Origin: Lamellibrachia columna
Lineage: Eukaryota > Annelida > Polychaeta > Sabellida > Siboglinidae
Length of the DNA stretch: 64,000 nucleotides
Assembly: GCA_963662155.1 (NCBI GenBank)
Contig: OY759264.1
Coordinates: 11,581,315-11,645,314, forward strand
Direction: 5' to 3'
Shown here: positions 50,459 through 62,416 of the stretch, piece by piece
Numbering within the stretch: position 1 is the first letter of the stretch
Layout: every line of letters starts with the position of its first letter
The notes under the pieces: model-generated
Database searches by the model: none
Told to the model about the DNA's origin: nothing
Seen by the model: the letters and a program-made list of their open reading frames with translations, nothing else
Program-made: the position numbers and the translations under genes

Positions 50459-51335
50459 ATTTGACACCAAGTGACATGCATGGAGACATTGACTGCCATG
50501 TGACATGCATGGAGACATTTGACACCATGTGGTATACATGGAGAAATTGACCGTCATGTGACATGCATGGAGACATTCACCACCATGTGATATGTGTGGA
50601 GACATTTACCACTGTGTGATATGCGTGGAGACATTGAATACAACTTGAAGAAAACAAAACACTGTCATACACAACTTGAAGAAAACAAGACATTGTCATA
50701 CACAAACTGCATGGGTAACCTGTAGGTGTTATGGGTAACCTGTAGGAATTATGGGTAACTGTAGGAGTTATGGGTAAACTCTCGCGATATGTGTCTAGGC
50801 ACATTGAAATTTCATGCGTGCGCTCCCACTCGTCTTGTTCATAGATTTTTTTTATAAACACCGCGAGGTCAAAAGGTCAAGGTCAAACCAGTTTTCCCGC
50901 GAAATGTGTCTAGGCACATTGAAACTTCTTGCGTCTCGACGTACCACATTTCTCACTTGACACCATGTGACATGCCTGGAGACATTGACCGTCATGTGAC
51001 ATGCGTGGAGACATTGACCGTCATTTGACATGCATGGAGACATTTACCACTGTGTGATATGTATGGAGACATTGACCACCATGTGGTATGCATGGAGACA
51101 TTGACCGTCATGTAACATGCATGGAGACATTGAGTACCATGTGACATGCATGGAGACATTCACCACCATGTGATATGTGTGGAGACATTGACCGCCATGT
51201 GATATGCGTGGAGACATTGACCACAATGTAACATGCCTGGAGACATTGACTGCCATGTGACGTGCATGGAAACATTGACCGCCATGTGACATGCATGGAG
51301 ACATTAACCACTGTGTGATATGCGGCGGCGGCGGT
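50459..51335 (-). repeat. Minisatellite (CATGGAGACATTGACC unit), first orientation
   Basis: About 29-30-base units CATGTGACATGCATGGAGACATTGACC(G/A)C and variants. A non-array interlude at 50640-50950 has ACCTGTAGG(A)ATTATGGGTA repeats and a GGTCAAAAGGTCAAGGTCA stretch. Open frames with MSPCMSHGG-like repeats are artefacts of the unit. Confidence 0.92.
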
Positions 51336-51339
51336 ACGG

Positions 51340-51575
51340 AGATATGTCGCATGGCGGTCAATCTCTCCATGCATGTCACATGGCGGTTAATGTCTCCATA
51401 CATATCACACAGTGGTAAATGTCTCCACACATATCTCATGGTGGCGAATGTGTCCATGCATGTTACATGGTGGTCAATGTCTCCATGCATAACACATGGT
51501 GGTCAATGTCTCCACGCATGTCACACAGTGGTAAATGTCTCCATGCATGTCACATAACGGTCAATGTCTCCAAAG
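51340..51575 (+). repeat. Minisatellite, opposite orientation (part 1)
   Basis: Complementary units (GGTCAATGTCTCCATGCATG). The orientation flips at a GGCGGCGGCGG island at 51323-51334. Confidence 0.9.
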
Positions 51576-51584
51576 CCAATGTCC

Positions 51585-51890
51585 CCCAACAGGGACTGAC
51601 CAATGTCAAAAAGACAAGATGAGTGGGAACGCACAAGTCAAAGTCCACCAACTGTGACTGACCAATGTCAAAAAGACAAGACGAGTGGAAACGTGCAAGT
51701 CAATGTCCACCAACAGTGGCTGACCAATGTCAAAAAGACAAGACGAGTGGGAGCGCACAAGTCAAAGGCCACCAACTGTGACTGACCAATGTCAAAAGAC
51801 AAGACGATTGGAACGCACAAGTCATAGTCCGCCAATAGTGACTGACCAATGTCAAAAAGACAAGACGAGTGGGAACGCACAAGCGAGCCA
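51585..51890 (+). repeat. Five copies of a 62-bp repeat (TGACTGACCAATGTCAAAAAGACAAGACGAG)
   Basis: Tandem units of about 62 bases, each with TGACCAATGTCAAAA-AGACAAG, GAGTGGGAACGCACAAGTCA and CCACCAACTGTGAC. They sit between two minisatellite segments of the same orientation. Confidence 0.9.
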
Positions 51891-52865
51891 TGCATGTCAC
51901 ATGACAGTGAATGTCTCAATGCATGTCACATGGCAGTGAATGTCTCCATGCATACCACATGGTGTCAAATGTCTCCATACATATCACATAGTGGTCAATG
52001 TCTCCATGCATGTCACATGGTGTCAAATGTCTCCATACATATTACATGGTGGTCAATGTCTCCATGCATGTCATATGGTGTTGAATGTCTCCATACATAT
52101 CACACAGCGGTAAATGTCTCCATGCATGTCACATGGTGGTCAATGTCTCCATGCATGTCGCATGGTGGTCAATTTCTCCATACATATCACACAGCGGTAA
52201 ATGTCTCCATGCATGTCACATGGCGGTCAATTTCTCCATGCATGTCGCATGGCGGTCAATATCTCCATGCATGTCACATGGTGGTGAATGTCTCCATACA
52301 TATCACACAGCGGTAAATGTCTCCATGCATGTCACATGGCAGTCAATGTCTCCATGCATACCACATGGTGTCAAATGTCTCCATACATATCACATGGTGG
52401 TCAATGTCTCCATGTATACCACATGGTGTCAAATGTCTCCATGCATGTCACATGGCTGTCAATGTCTCCATGCATGTCACATGGTGTCAAATGTCTCCAT
52501 GCATATCACACGGTGTCAAATGTCTCCTTGCATGTCACATGACGGTCAACGTCTCCACGCATATCACATGATGTCAAATGTCTCCATACATATCACATGG
52601 TGGTCAATGTCTCCATGCATGTCATATGGTGGTCAATGTCTCCATACATATCACACAACGGTAAATGTCTCCATGCATGTCACATGGCGGTCAATTTATC
52701 CATGCATGTTACATGGTGGTCAATGTCTCCACGCTTATCACACAGTGGTAAATGTCTCTATGCATGTCACATGGCGGTCAATGTCTCCATACATATCACA
52801 CGGTGGTCAATGTCTCCATACATATCACATGGTGTCAACTGTCGCAACTGCATGTCTCCAAGCAT
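51891..52865 (+). repeat. Minisatellite, opposite orientation (part 2)
   Basis: More than thirty units of CATG(C/T)CACATGG(T/C)GGTCAATGTCTC with AT/GC variants, inverted relative to 50459-51335. The long open frames in all plus-strand phases are artefacts. Confidence 0.93.
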
Positions 52866-53095
52866 GTTTACCCGTAACTCCTACAGTTTACCCATAATTC
52901 CTACAGTTTACCCATAACTCCTACAGTTTACCCATAATTCCTACTGGTTACCCATAACTCCTACAGTTGACCAATTATTCCTACAGTTTACCCATAACTC
53001 CTACAGTTTATCCATAATTCGTACAGTTTACCCATACCTCCTACAGTATACCCATAATTCCTGCAATTTACCCATACTGCCTATAGTTTACCCTG
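52866..53095 (+). repeat. 20-bp minisatellite (TTTACCCATAACTCCTACAG)
   Basis: About eleven copies. The same unit occurs inverted near 50715-50780, so it mirrors the other side of the block. Confidence 0.92.
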
Positions 53096-53189
53096 AAAGT
53101 TTGCTGACGATGCACGTTTTTCTGGGTTTTTTTCCTGTAGTCTGGCAGTATAGGCAAAATGAGATAGAAATAAGTGTGTGAGAAATGTG

Positions 53190-53940
53190 ATACGTCGAGA
53201 CGTATAAAATTTCAATGTGTCTGGACACATTTCGCGGGAAAAACTGGTTTGACCTTGACCTTTTGACCTCGCGGTGTTTATGGAAAATTCCATGACTTCG
53301 TTCGATCGTTCCAGAAAGCAGTTTAACCATAACTCCTACGGAACCGGTTTGAACCGGTTTGATCCGGTTCTGACGCACAACACGCGCGTAGCACGTGAAC
53401 ATCACGTGCACAGCATGTAGAACAATACCAAATAAGGACATGCAGCTGGCGTAAGACACAACTCAAAGGGGCAGTGGTGTTTATGCATTGTTGACCTTGA
53501 CATTTTGATCTCGTGGTGTTTATGGAAAATTCCATGACTTCGTTCGAACGTTCGAGAAAGCGGCGGTGTTTTTTTTTGTTGACCTTGACCTTTTGACCTC
53601 GCGGTGTTCATGCAGACTCGTATCACTATAGGCGATATATAGGTGTCGAAGCGAAACGACATACGTCGAAAAGTTCTCGATATAATGCAACGATGCGATA
53701 TGCGTCGTATAGCTTACATGCACGGCTACGTTTTTCCCCACTGCATGCACGAACTTTCGACCGCTAGGTTTCAGTCTGCTAGCAGGGTGAAAAGGCGTGA
53801 CTTCGTTCGAACGTTCCAGAAAAGAAGAAAAAAACTACATGAAACCGGTTTGAACCGGTTCAAACCGGTTCTGTACCCAGACACGTCTCAAAAAGCGCGC
53901 CATAATCGTCAGTATTAATCCGAACCGCCACTGTCATCAC
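53190..53940. repeat. Dispersed repeats: GACCTTGACCTTTTGACCTCG and AACCGGTT
   Basis: The phrase TTGACCTTGACCTTTTGACC, then TCGCGGTGTTTATGGAAAATT and CATGACTTCGTTCGAACGTTCCAGAAA, occurs complete or in part at 53249, 53490, 53580 and 53800. The first part also occurs inverted at 50860-50900. CCGGTTTGAACCGGTTTGA-type palindromes lie at 53343-53372 and 53845-53875. No gene. Confidence 0.8.
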
Positions 53941-53959
53941 AACCGTTCTTACTGCATGT

Positions 53960-54125
53960 CCTTATAGGATTAGGGTCAGGGTTCGTATTAGGGTTCACTA
54001 CAGACGACAGAATTAGGGTTACTAAAGAATTAGGGTTACTAACCCTAACCCTAACTGGCAATTGTATCAGTACAAAAGGTCGGTGACCTTTGACCTTTCA
54101 TTAGGGTTACTAACCCTAACCCTAA
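53960..54125. repeat. Interstitial telomere-like motifs (TTAGGG / CCCTAA)
   Basis: Degenerate TTAGGGT units on the plus strand turn into CCCTAACCCTAA twice (TTAGGGTTACTAACCCTAAC at 54030 and 54102), making head-to-head inverted pairs rather than a long run. Confidence 0.75.
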
Positions 54126-54199
54126 CTGACAATCGTTCCTACAGTTTTTTCTGGAATCAATCGTATCATCGCAAAACAACATGGCAGAAAAACAAAATG

Positions 54200-55135
54200 A
54201 CAGCCTCCATAGAGAGGTCACGTGATATGCAAATGAGGAGCTGTGACGTCGTATGTCACGTGACGGCTCTCGACCCATCAGAACCGTCGACAGGGTTCGT
54301 ATTAGGGTTCACTACAGACGACAGAACAAAATCTCCTCATTTTAGATAATAGGGGAGAAGGTGTGACGTCATAGGTCACGTGACGGCTCTCGACCCATCA
54401 GAACCGTCGACACATTTGACCCGTAGCAGCGCTTCCTGGTGACGGTATCATCGCAAAACAACATGGCAGCAAAACAAGATGACAGCCTCCATAGAGAGGT
54501 CACGTGATATACAAATGAATAGCTGTGACGTCGTAAGTCACGTGACGGCTCTCGACCCATCAGAACCGTCGATAGGGTTCGTGTTAGGGTTCACTACAGA
54601 CGACAGAACAAAATCTCCTCATTTTAGATAATAGGGGAGGAGCTGTGACGTCATAAGTCACGTGACGGCTCTCGACCCATCAGAACTGTCGACACAATTG
54701 ACTCGTAGCAGCGCCCTCTGGTGACCGTATCAGCGCAAAACAACATGGCAGGAAAACAAGATGGTAGCCTCACGTGATATGCAAATGAGGAACTGCGACG
54801 TCATAAGTCACGTGACGGCTCTCGATCCATCAGAACCGTCGACACAATTGAATCGTAGCGCCCTCTGGCGACAGTTTCACCGCAAAAGGGTGCTAATTTA
54901 TGCAAATGAGCTGTGACGTCATAGGTCACGTGACGGCTCTCGACCCATCAGAACCGTCGACACAATTGACCTGTAGCGCCCCCTGGCGACAATATTACCG
55001 CAAAACAATGCCTCAGGGGCGATAATAGGGGATGACACGTGGCGCCCTCTGGTGGTGAAACCGCTCTCGACCAATCAGAAAGTGCTCCAAAATCTGCACA
55101 TTTGAGCGATAATAGGGGATTTCACGTGGCGCCCC
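54200..55135 (+). repeat. Tandem repeat with CRE-, E-box-, octamer- and CCAAT-like sites
   Basis: Six copies of GTGACGTC(G/A)TA(A/G)GTCACGTGACG followed by GCTCTCGACCCATCAGAACC (near 54240, 54362, 54531, 54645, 54796 and 54912). Several are preceded by GGTCACGTGATATGCAAATGA and by CGCAAAACAACATGGCAG. Each unit combines TGACGTCA (ATF/CREB-like), CACGTG, and in most cases ATGCAAAT (POU-like), and the last units add CCAATCAGAA. No open gene follows directly on the plus strand. Regulatory activity is inference. Confidence 0.82.
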
Positions 55136-55214
55136 GGCGGCAATAAGCGCACGACCAATCAGAACGTTCCATTTCAAATTTCAACCAATCAGAATGAGCT
55201 CCAAAATCTGCACA

Positions 55215-56035
55215 TTTTTTATGTGTCAGATGCCCCCATATACTACTGTAAATGTATATACATTGGACATGGAAACATGGACGAAGAATATAGAATGGGG
55301 TTGCTGTACTAGGTAGAACCACACAAGAAAAGGTCTTAGGAGTAACATTTGTGCTGACATGACATTTTCCGAGCAATGTGGTATTGTTGCTTCGAAAGGA
55401 AATCAAATTCTAGGGCTAATTAGGAGAACTATCACGTATAAGGAGAAACAGCTAATTGTACCCCTGTACAAAGCAATAGTTAGACCACATTTGGAATATT
55501 GTATTCAAGCATTGAGACCATATCGTAAAAAGGATATAGACAAGTTAGAAAGATTACAACGAAGAGCAACTAAAATGACTCCAGAATTGAGAGACCTTAG
55601 TTACGAAAGTCGCTTATTACAATGTGGTTTGACAACACTAGAGACCAGGAGACTAAGAGGAGACCAAATAGAAGTGTTTAAAATAATGAACGGTTATTAG
55701 GATGTTGACAGGAATATGTTCTTCAAACTTAAAGAAAGCAGTAGAACCAGAGGACATAAAGCAGCATTAGTTAAGGAGCAGTGTAGGTTGGACATGAGAA
55801 AGTACTCTTTCTCACAGAGGGTGATAAATGAATGGAACAAACTGCCAAATGATTGTGTTAATGCTAGCAGTGTGAATATGTTTAAAAATAGAATTGACAG
55901 ATATTTGATAAGGGCGGGCTACACATACATGAGAAAATTGTTGGACTCTCGATAAGCCAATGGCTTCCTTGTCCACTTCCAATCAGGAACTTGTTTGGGA
56001 TGGCAACCTTGCTAAACCTTGTTAAACTCGTAATA
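55215..56035 (+). mobile_element. 3' fragment of the same CR1/jockey-like LINE family
   Basis: Begins near 55270 with a frame-broken RTTQEKVLGVTF-like stretch and continues CGIVASKGNQILGLIRRTIT through RRATKMTPELRDLSYESRLL to VNMFKNRIDRYLIRAG (55359-55955) with one stop (TAG at about 55698). The 3' part has CTCGATAAGCCAATGGCTTC and the CTTGTTAAA tail, as in the copies at 27.2 and 50.4 kb. Confidence 0.88.
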
Positions 56036-56289
56036 CAAAATTGCTAATATTTCGAAAGAGGCGTAGGTGCTGTGTAAATCAACAATGACTATAGTGACAT
56101 AAATGATGTTGAGACATGATGATAATGACAGGAAAGTAATTGGCTATCTAGCCATGCTGACAACACACATGCTGCACAATTAACGCATATAAATATTATA
56201 CTCTCCTGTGTTGCGTACGCTGTTTATAGTTTGTCATTTAGAAAAAAACTAATATATGAAATACATGACAAAACAGGAGTTTCGAGTTG

Positions 56290-57005
56290 AACTGTCGGTT
56301 AGCTGTCTCACGCATACAGCGCTAAATGACTCACTCCCCTTGCTGGCGATAAGAGGTCCAGTGTGCAAGTAGCCGCTTTTCTATACAACGACAGGCTACA
56401 ATTAAGAACCATCAAAAAAGCAGCGACTACTTTTGTACACGCATCGGGTGACACAGTCAGTAACTTGAACTGCGTGAACCAATCTGCGGGAGCATTCTAC
56501 GTTAGCCATCAACAATGAACTCTTGGCGCTGGCCCGCCGCATCGTCACGGCGTCGTGATCGCTATAATAACTGCACAAACGTAACAATGGCCGTCGGTGT
56601 CGAGAGTCGTGCATGTAACAGGGCTTTTATTGTGTCATAGCCCACGCTATCGTGTAACTAAAACAAACGTACAGAGCTAACCGATTCAACTCCCTTGCTG
56701 CTAACAAGTGGTCCAATGTGCATGTAGCCGCTTTTTATACACCCTGTGTGCAATGGCAGATTACAATTAAGATCAAAGAAAGCAGCGACCACGCTGTACA
56801 TGCATCGGGTGACACTGCCAATGACTTGAACTGCGTAAGCGAATCTGCGGAAGGATTCTACATTAGCCAGGAACAAAGAAGTCTTGGCGTTGGAACGCAG
56901 CATCGTCACGGCGTCGTGATCGCTATAATGACTGCACACGTATCACAAAGGCCGTGGGTGTTGAGAGTCGTGCATATAACAGGGCTGTTATTTTGTCACA
57001 GCCTA
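56290..57005 (+). repeat. Tandem duplication of a 360-bp unit
   Basis: 56290-56645 is repeated at 56660-57005 with about one difference in ten bases. Shared stretches are GCATCGGGTGACAC, ACTTGAACTGCGT, CATCGTCACGGCGTCGTGAT. The function of the unit is unknown and no gene was recognised. Confidence 0.85.
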
Positions 57006-57650
57006 TGCTATCGGGTGAATGAACGCGACAAAATTAAGAAGGAGAAGAAGAGTCATAATAGTTCAAGGCGTCCGCAGGGGGAGGGGGCAAGAGGGACACT
57101 TGTTGCCCCCCGATCTGGAATTTTTTTGACGTACCGTATATTCATGAGCTCAAAGTATATGTTTACTTTACCTCTTTATATAATATATAATTTTATAATG
57201 GCTACACACATAACAATGGCCGCGGAAGTACTCATGCTCCCAGACAGCGTCAAACGCTCTTTTTCCGGAATAATCAAAACGACGTTTTTTTTCGATATAC
57301 GCCATAGTCCTGAGATTCACAAATTCAATGTTAGCTGCTGAAGATGATTTGTTATTGAGCGATGTTTCATCCGGGTTTCTGGGAATCGAGCGTTAGCTTC
57401 TGTTATATTAACAGTAGCGCCGCCTAGCGAACATCACTGCAAAGGTGAAGGTTGTTGCTATTAAATGTGTACGAAGTTTACTCTGGCGAATTGACATTAA
57501 GTGAACAACGAAATTAATGCTTCATAATATTTAAAATTTGTGTAAGCTCTATGGCTGTTTTGTAAAGTTGAAACAGTTGGCATAATTGTATTGAAAACCA
57601 TCAGGAAACACGTTATTTAGTGCTCATAGAACAACTGGAAAATTGGTACT
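57006..57650. other. No gene recognised
   Basis: A plus-strand open frame spans 56718-57341 but has no family features and crosses the duplicated unit. Confidence 0.4.
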
Positions 57651-57654
57651 GAAA

Positions 57655-57849
57655 AAAACGTTTGTGGACCGCTGGTCTAGGTTCTGTCGTTCCATTGTAT
57701 CATAGAGGCGAGAAACCGTGGCCGTCAACAAACTGGCGGCGTTGTCGTTGTCATAGCAGCGTTTATAGGTACACGACTGGTCCTAGATTCACGATGCACG
57801 CGATGACACCCACTACCTCTAGAGAGACTTTGTACACAACCGTATGCAT
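57655..57849 (-). pseudogene. FReD first exon (signal peptide and coiled coil), frame-shifted
   Basis: Minus-strand paralogue of the exon at 7341-7563. From ATG at 57849 it reads MHTVVYKVSLEVVGVIACIV, NLGPVV, then a stop. In the next frame CYDNDNAASLLTATVSRLYD and TMERQNLD match the coiled-coil start of the intact paralogue. The 5' flank (TTTCACGGCGACGACGTAG) is shared, and more distant upstream sequence (TGATGCTTAGTCAACTGGAAAC near 58365) matches that of the plus copy near 6955. The exon is dead. Confidence 0.75.
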
Positions 57850-58520
57850 GGCTGGGCAGTAAAGTTGACTACGTCGTCGCCGTGAAATAACTTGGCACAC
57901 TTCGTCTTGTTCGACAGTCTGAGTAATTCGCCGTCAACGTCCTGATCGGGTGCTCGATAACTACACCCTTTCCATCGACACGGTGTCTTTTTCGCAGCAG
58001 GCCTATTAGTTGTGGAAAATGTATGTAGTACTCCGGGTGAATAACAATGACTTCATCAATTTACAGTTACAACACTTTTTAAATGTTAGACAGAAATAAT
58101 CTATCCAAAACGTGTTCAAATTACAATGGTTAGCAAACAGTTTTAAATAATAATTATACGTTATTTTACTGTCGCTTTTGATAGGCCAACCTCATGCAGT
58201 TTAATTCCGCAATTTTAATTAGGCCTACTATGTTAATAACACTGCAACCAAAAGGAACAAACTATTCGGGTGAGTTCCTAAATTTCACTCTTGCACAATT
58301 CGTCCGTGCAAGTAACATACACTTGTGGTAATGACTTTCCGTACCCGGTGTAGCGATGTTTCCAGTTGACTAAGCATCAAGTACATGTTTTCATGCTGCA
58401 TTTAGCACGCCTGCATGCTACAAAGTAGACGCTTCTGCTCATATTTGGGTCACCCGACGGTTAGCCCGCGCGGAACTGGCCTATGTTCGACTGTCGTGCG
58501 TCGGTTCATTGGTTAGGTCA
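57850..58520 (-). repeat. Inverted relic of the FReD upstream region
   Basis: Read on the minus strand, segments here resemble 6880-7340. These include CCAATGAACCGACGCA, TAGGCCA, the GCTTAGTCAACTGGAAAC stretch and the CGGCGACGACGTAGTCAACT just before the start codon. It supports duplication of whole FReD genes in opposite orientation. Confidence 0.6.
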
Positions 58521-58523
58521 GCA

Positions 58524-58652
58524 TGTTAGGGGCACCCGCAGACACTACATGTTAGGGGCGCCCGCAGACACTACATATTAGGGGCGCCCGCAGACACTAC
58601 GTGTTAGGGGCGCCTGCATACACTACGTGTTAGGGGCGCCCGCAGACACTAC
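58524..58652 (+). repeat. 26-bp minisatellite (GTTAGGGGCGCCCGCAGACACTACAT)
   Basis: Five copies with few differences; each contains GGGGCGCCC. An isolated poly-C run of about 16 bases follows at 58760-58775. Confidence 0.92.
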
Positions 58653-58839
58653 ATTGCGGGTGAGACCCGAGAGCGACACAGTTGGCGGTGTCATTATGGA
58701 AAGTGCAAAAGTTACATAAAAACAATCAACAAATTAAGCCAAATGGGGCCATGCCCCAACCCCCCCCCCCCCCGCCAAAGACGTCATATTTATGCGGGAA
58801 ACAGGAGACACACCAGAAGGTGCGTATTGTCAACCCGTG

Positions 58840-59130
58840 TGACCATATATGTTAACCTTTGTAACACGTGTCAACCTGAGTCATCACACGTGACAACCCG
58901 TGTCGCCGTGTCAACCTGAGTCATCACAAATTTCAACCTGTGTCAGCATATATGTCAACCTGTATCACCATATGTCAACCTGTGTCATCATACACCCTGT
59001 GGTACATGCATTTTCAAACATAACTATTGTTGGACTCCCTTGTGTGCACGTGCGTGCGTGTGTGTGTGCGTGCGTGAGTGCGCGCGTGCGTGCGTGCGTG
59101 AATGCGTGCGTGTGTATATAACAGGCGGAT
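58840..59130 (+). repeat. TGTCAACCTG(A/T)GTCATCA repeats and a GTGC-rich microsatellite
   Basis: About eight irregular copies of GTGTCAACCTGAGTCATCAC, then GTGCGTGCGTGTG at 59045-59115. Confidence 0.85.
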
Positions 59131-60697
59131 AGACTACTGAATTGTCACCCAGACCCAGCATGTACATGTTATCCGCTCACACGAAGGCGTAATCGGGGCA
59201 CGACAGGCGGAGAAAGCCACCATCACTGTCGTCGTTGACGTCGTGTCACGACCAAATAACCCTTCAAACGATATACAAGGGTCGACATACACGTCAGATG
59301 CCTACAATTATATTCAGCTATAGACTATTAAGCAGCGACTCGTCCACCCGTCATTTGGACGGGTAAAGTTCATTATGGACGGGCAACAATTTGAGAAGAC
59401 GGAAATAACCTTAGTGTGGCAGCGCCCGTCATACTACGCTTATATGACGAGCCGTAGGACTGGCGTCATCATAGGAATAGTATGTTTCGTATCGGGGAAG
59501 AACAAGTCCGCCCGGTAGTTTGAATTGTATATAGCGTCGTTACATATTTTCCTTGCCGTTTACGGGCGTTGCTCGCAGCGAGCAATCGGCCAACGCTGTC
59601 GTAGAATTTTACGTGGGTGGGTCTACGCGCGGTCTTGATTTGCTGGTAGAGGGGTACTGTCAGTCAATAAACAACGCGCGTGATTGGATAACTCCTCGCA
59701 TATTTTATATGTATTAAATGGGTATAATTCCAAGGAAATTAGGTATCTGAAAGGAATATGATTTCAAGGAATAACCCCCCCCCCATCTGGGGTGGTATAT
59801 CATCTGACAAAATCTTTGTATGCTCATTGTCAACCAGACAACAATAACCTTTAAGGTTATTTTTATAGTGGCTGAAGCAATGCTGCTTTGCCCAATTTTC
59901 TTCTCCACCCTAATTCCAGCGTTGTCTTTCTGTCCTTTCACACCCATCGTTCGGACACCCCTCTTCAAGCCCATCTCAAACACACTCAGCCACTTCTATT
60001 CCTTTCTCGCAGTTTCAACGCCTCTAATTTATCTAGTAGTCGGTTTCTTGATCGGAAGTTCAAAGCCTCTGCTCTCTTCCGTAGTGGATATCCCTCCACT
60101 GGAACAATATTTCACTTCTTCGGCTCCTTACTAATTTTCCATAGAGCTCATCTGCACACAATTCACCCGTCTCGATCCTTTCGTCATCCTTATATCCTCT
60201 TGTCACGAAACCATCCTGGCCCAATTGACCCACTTTGTGATTTTAAAATATTGCAATCCAGCGAAAAAAAATAGATGATAAGTCGACAAGAGAGCCACTG
60301 GCTTATCGTAATTCCAAAAACATGTCATATACGTGTTTTATATTAGTGTTAAACTACATATATTGCTTTGGGAACATACCAGGTATATTTCTGAATTTTT
60401 TAAGCAATTCCAGATGGGGGGATAAATCATTACAGAGAACATGGTTCTCAGTGTGGAACCGCACATTAAGCTTTCTCAACATTTGTAATTCGTTATCAGT
60501 TTGAACTTAGATTTCTGAGTATGTTTCATTTTAAATCAAAGCCTTTGAGAATTATGGAACGTTATACAATGGACATGCTTCAAGTGAAAGCAAACTTTAC
60601 ATTTAAACCAGACTGTCAGATGAGTTATAACTGTCCATTAAGTCTCCGGGATGTAGTTGTTTGATTTATGCACAATAGCAGCAGTCGATGACATTGA

Positions 60698-60994
60698 TCA
60701 TACCCCAGCTCCCCTACTGCGTCCCGTTCGTTTCATGGAACAGGCATCTATCCCTGCACCCAAACAACCAGAGCAGCGGAACCGACCGCAGGGAACAGTG
60801 CGGTCTTGAATCAAATGGTCAATCTCCCAGAATCGTAAACTATGGTACATTCTAGGGCCTATATACTTGAAGAATGCACCCTCGAAGAAAACCAAAGGTA
60901 TCGTCATGTTGATGGGTTTCATCATGTTGACAACTGCAGCTTCATCAAGGATGATGACATCAGTTGTCTGGAACATAGCTTTGGATATTACCAC
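60698..60994 (-). pseudogene. Remnant of a repeat-encoded protein, N-terminal part (tandem copy 1)
   Basis: The minus strand reads TDVIILDEAAVVNMMKPINM and FFKYIGPRMYHSLRFWEID. An (I/V)-x-D-x-AAVV-x-M-(M/L)-KP phrase is typical of a large protein family encoded by dispersed invertebrate repeats, which goes on to LPTNW-x-x-FLR and a later S/C-HEEADTR segment. Here that later part lies on the opposite strand at 62.9-63.7 kb, so the gene has been rearranged. The second tandem copy is at 62417-62713. The function of the family is unknown to me. Confidence 0.42.
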
Positions 60995-62416
60995 AATCTT
61001 TGAGACAACTACTGAGGTCAGTGTTTTTCCGAGACGTAGATTACCATGTTATGATATATGCCTTGTTATTTTGCTTGGAAAAATCCTGACGATTGCCGTT
61101 TAGTGTCTGACAGACGATACAGAGCCAACTCCAAAGGGCAAGTCGAGTCGAGTCGACATTTTGTGAGATCACTAATCGGGGCACGACAGAGAAAGCCACC
61201 ATCACTGTCGTCGTTAACGTCGTGTCACGTCCAAAGAACCCTTCAAACGATATACAAGGGTCGACAGACACATTAGTTACCCGATGCCTACAATTATATT
61301 AAGCTATAGACTATTAAGCAGCGACCCATCCACCCGTCATTTGGACGGGTAAAGTTCATAATGGACGAGCAACAATTTGAGAAGACGGAAATAACCTTAG
61401 TGTGGTAGCGCCCGTCATACTACGTTTATATGACGAGCCGTAGGACTGGCGTCATCATAGGAATAGTATGTTTCGTATCGGGGAAGAACAAGTCCGCCCG
61501 GTAGTTTGTGGTATATCATCTGATAAAATCTTTGTATGCGCATTGTCAACCAGACAACAATAACCTTTAAGGTTATTTTTATTGTGGCTGAAGCAGTGCT
61601 GCTTTGCCCAATTTTCTTCTCCACCCTAATTCCAGCGTTGTCTTTCTGTCCTTTCACACCCATCGTTCGGACACCCCTCTTCAAGCCCATCTCAAACACA
61701 CTCAGCCACTTCTATTCCTTTCTCGCAGTTTCAACGCCTCTAATTTATCTAGTAGTCGGTTTCTTGATCGGAAGTTCAAAGCCTCTGCTCTCTTCCGTAG
61801 TGGATATCCCTCCACTGGAACAATATTCCACTTCTTCGGCTCCTTACTAATTTTCCATAGAGCTCATCTGCACAAAATTCACCCGTCTCGATCCTTACGT
61901 CATCCTTATATCCAGCCTCTTGTCACGTAACCATCTTGGCCCAATTGACCCACTTTGTGATTTTAAAATATTGCAATCCAGCGATAAAAATAGATGATAA
62001 GTCGACAAGAGAGCCACTGGCTCATTGTAAATCCAAAAACATGTCATATACGTGTTTTATATTAGTGTTAAACTACATACATTGCTTTGAGAACACACCA
62101 GGTATATTTCTGAATTGTTGAAGCAATTCCAGATGGGGGGATAAATCATTACAGAGAACATGGTTCTCAGTGTGGAACCGCAAATTAAGCTTTCTCAACA
62201 TTTGTAATTCGTTATCAATTTTAACTTAGATTTCTGCGTATGTTTAATTTTAAAACCAAGCGTATGAGAAAGACGGAACTTAATACAATGGACATGCTTC
62301 AGGTGAAAGCAAACTTTACATTTAAACCAGACTGCCAGATGAGTTATAACTGTCCATTAAGTCTCCGGGATGTAGTTGTTTGGCTTATGCACAACAGCAG
62401 CAGTCGATGACATTGA

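Noticed and set aside
51585..51890. CRISPR-like regular repeats
   Set aside because: Units are contiguous 62-bp tandem copies without unique spacers, in an animal genome.
51044..52917. Long open frames with MSPCMSHGG-like repeats
   Set aside because: They are present in several frames at once and follow from the 29-30-bp minisatellite unit.
56718..57341. 207-codon plus-strand frame
   Set aside because: It crosses a tandem duplicate whose other copy is not open in the same frame, and it has no domain features.
59714..60274. Overlapping frames at 59714-59983 (-) and 59820-60274 (+), repeated at 61415-61930
   Set aside because: Conservation is explained by the tandem duplication; neither product resembles a known family.
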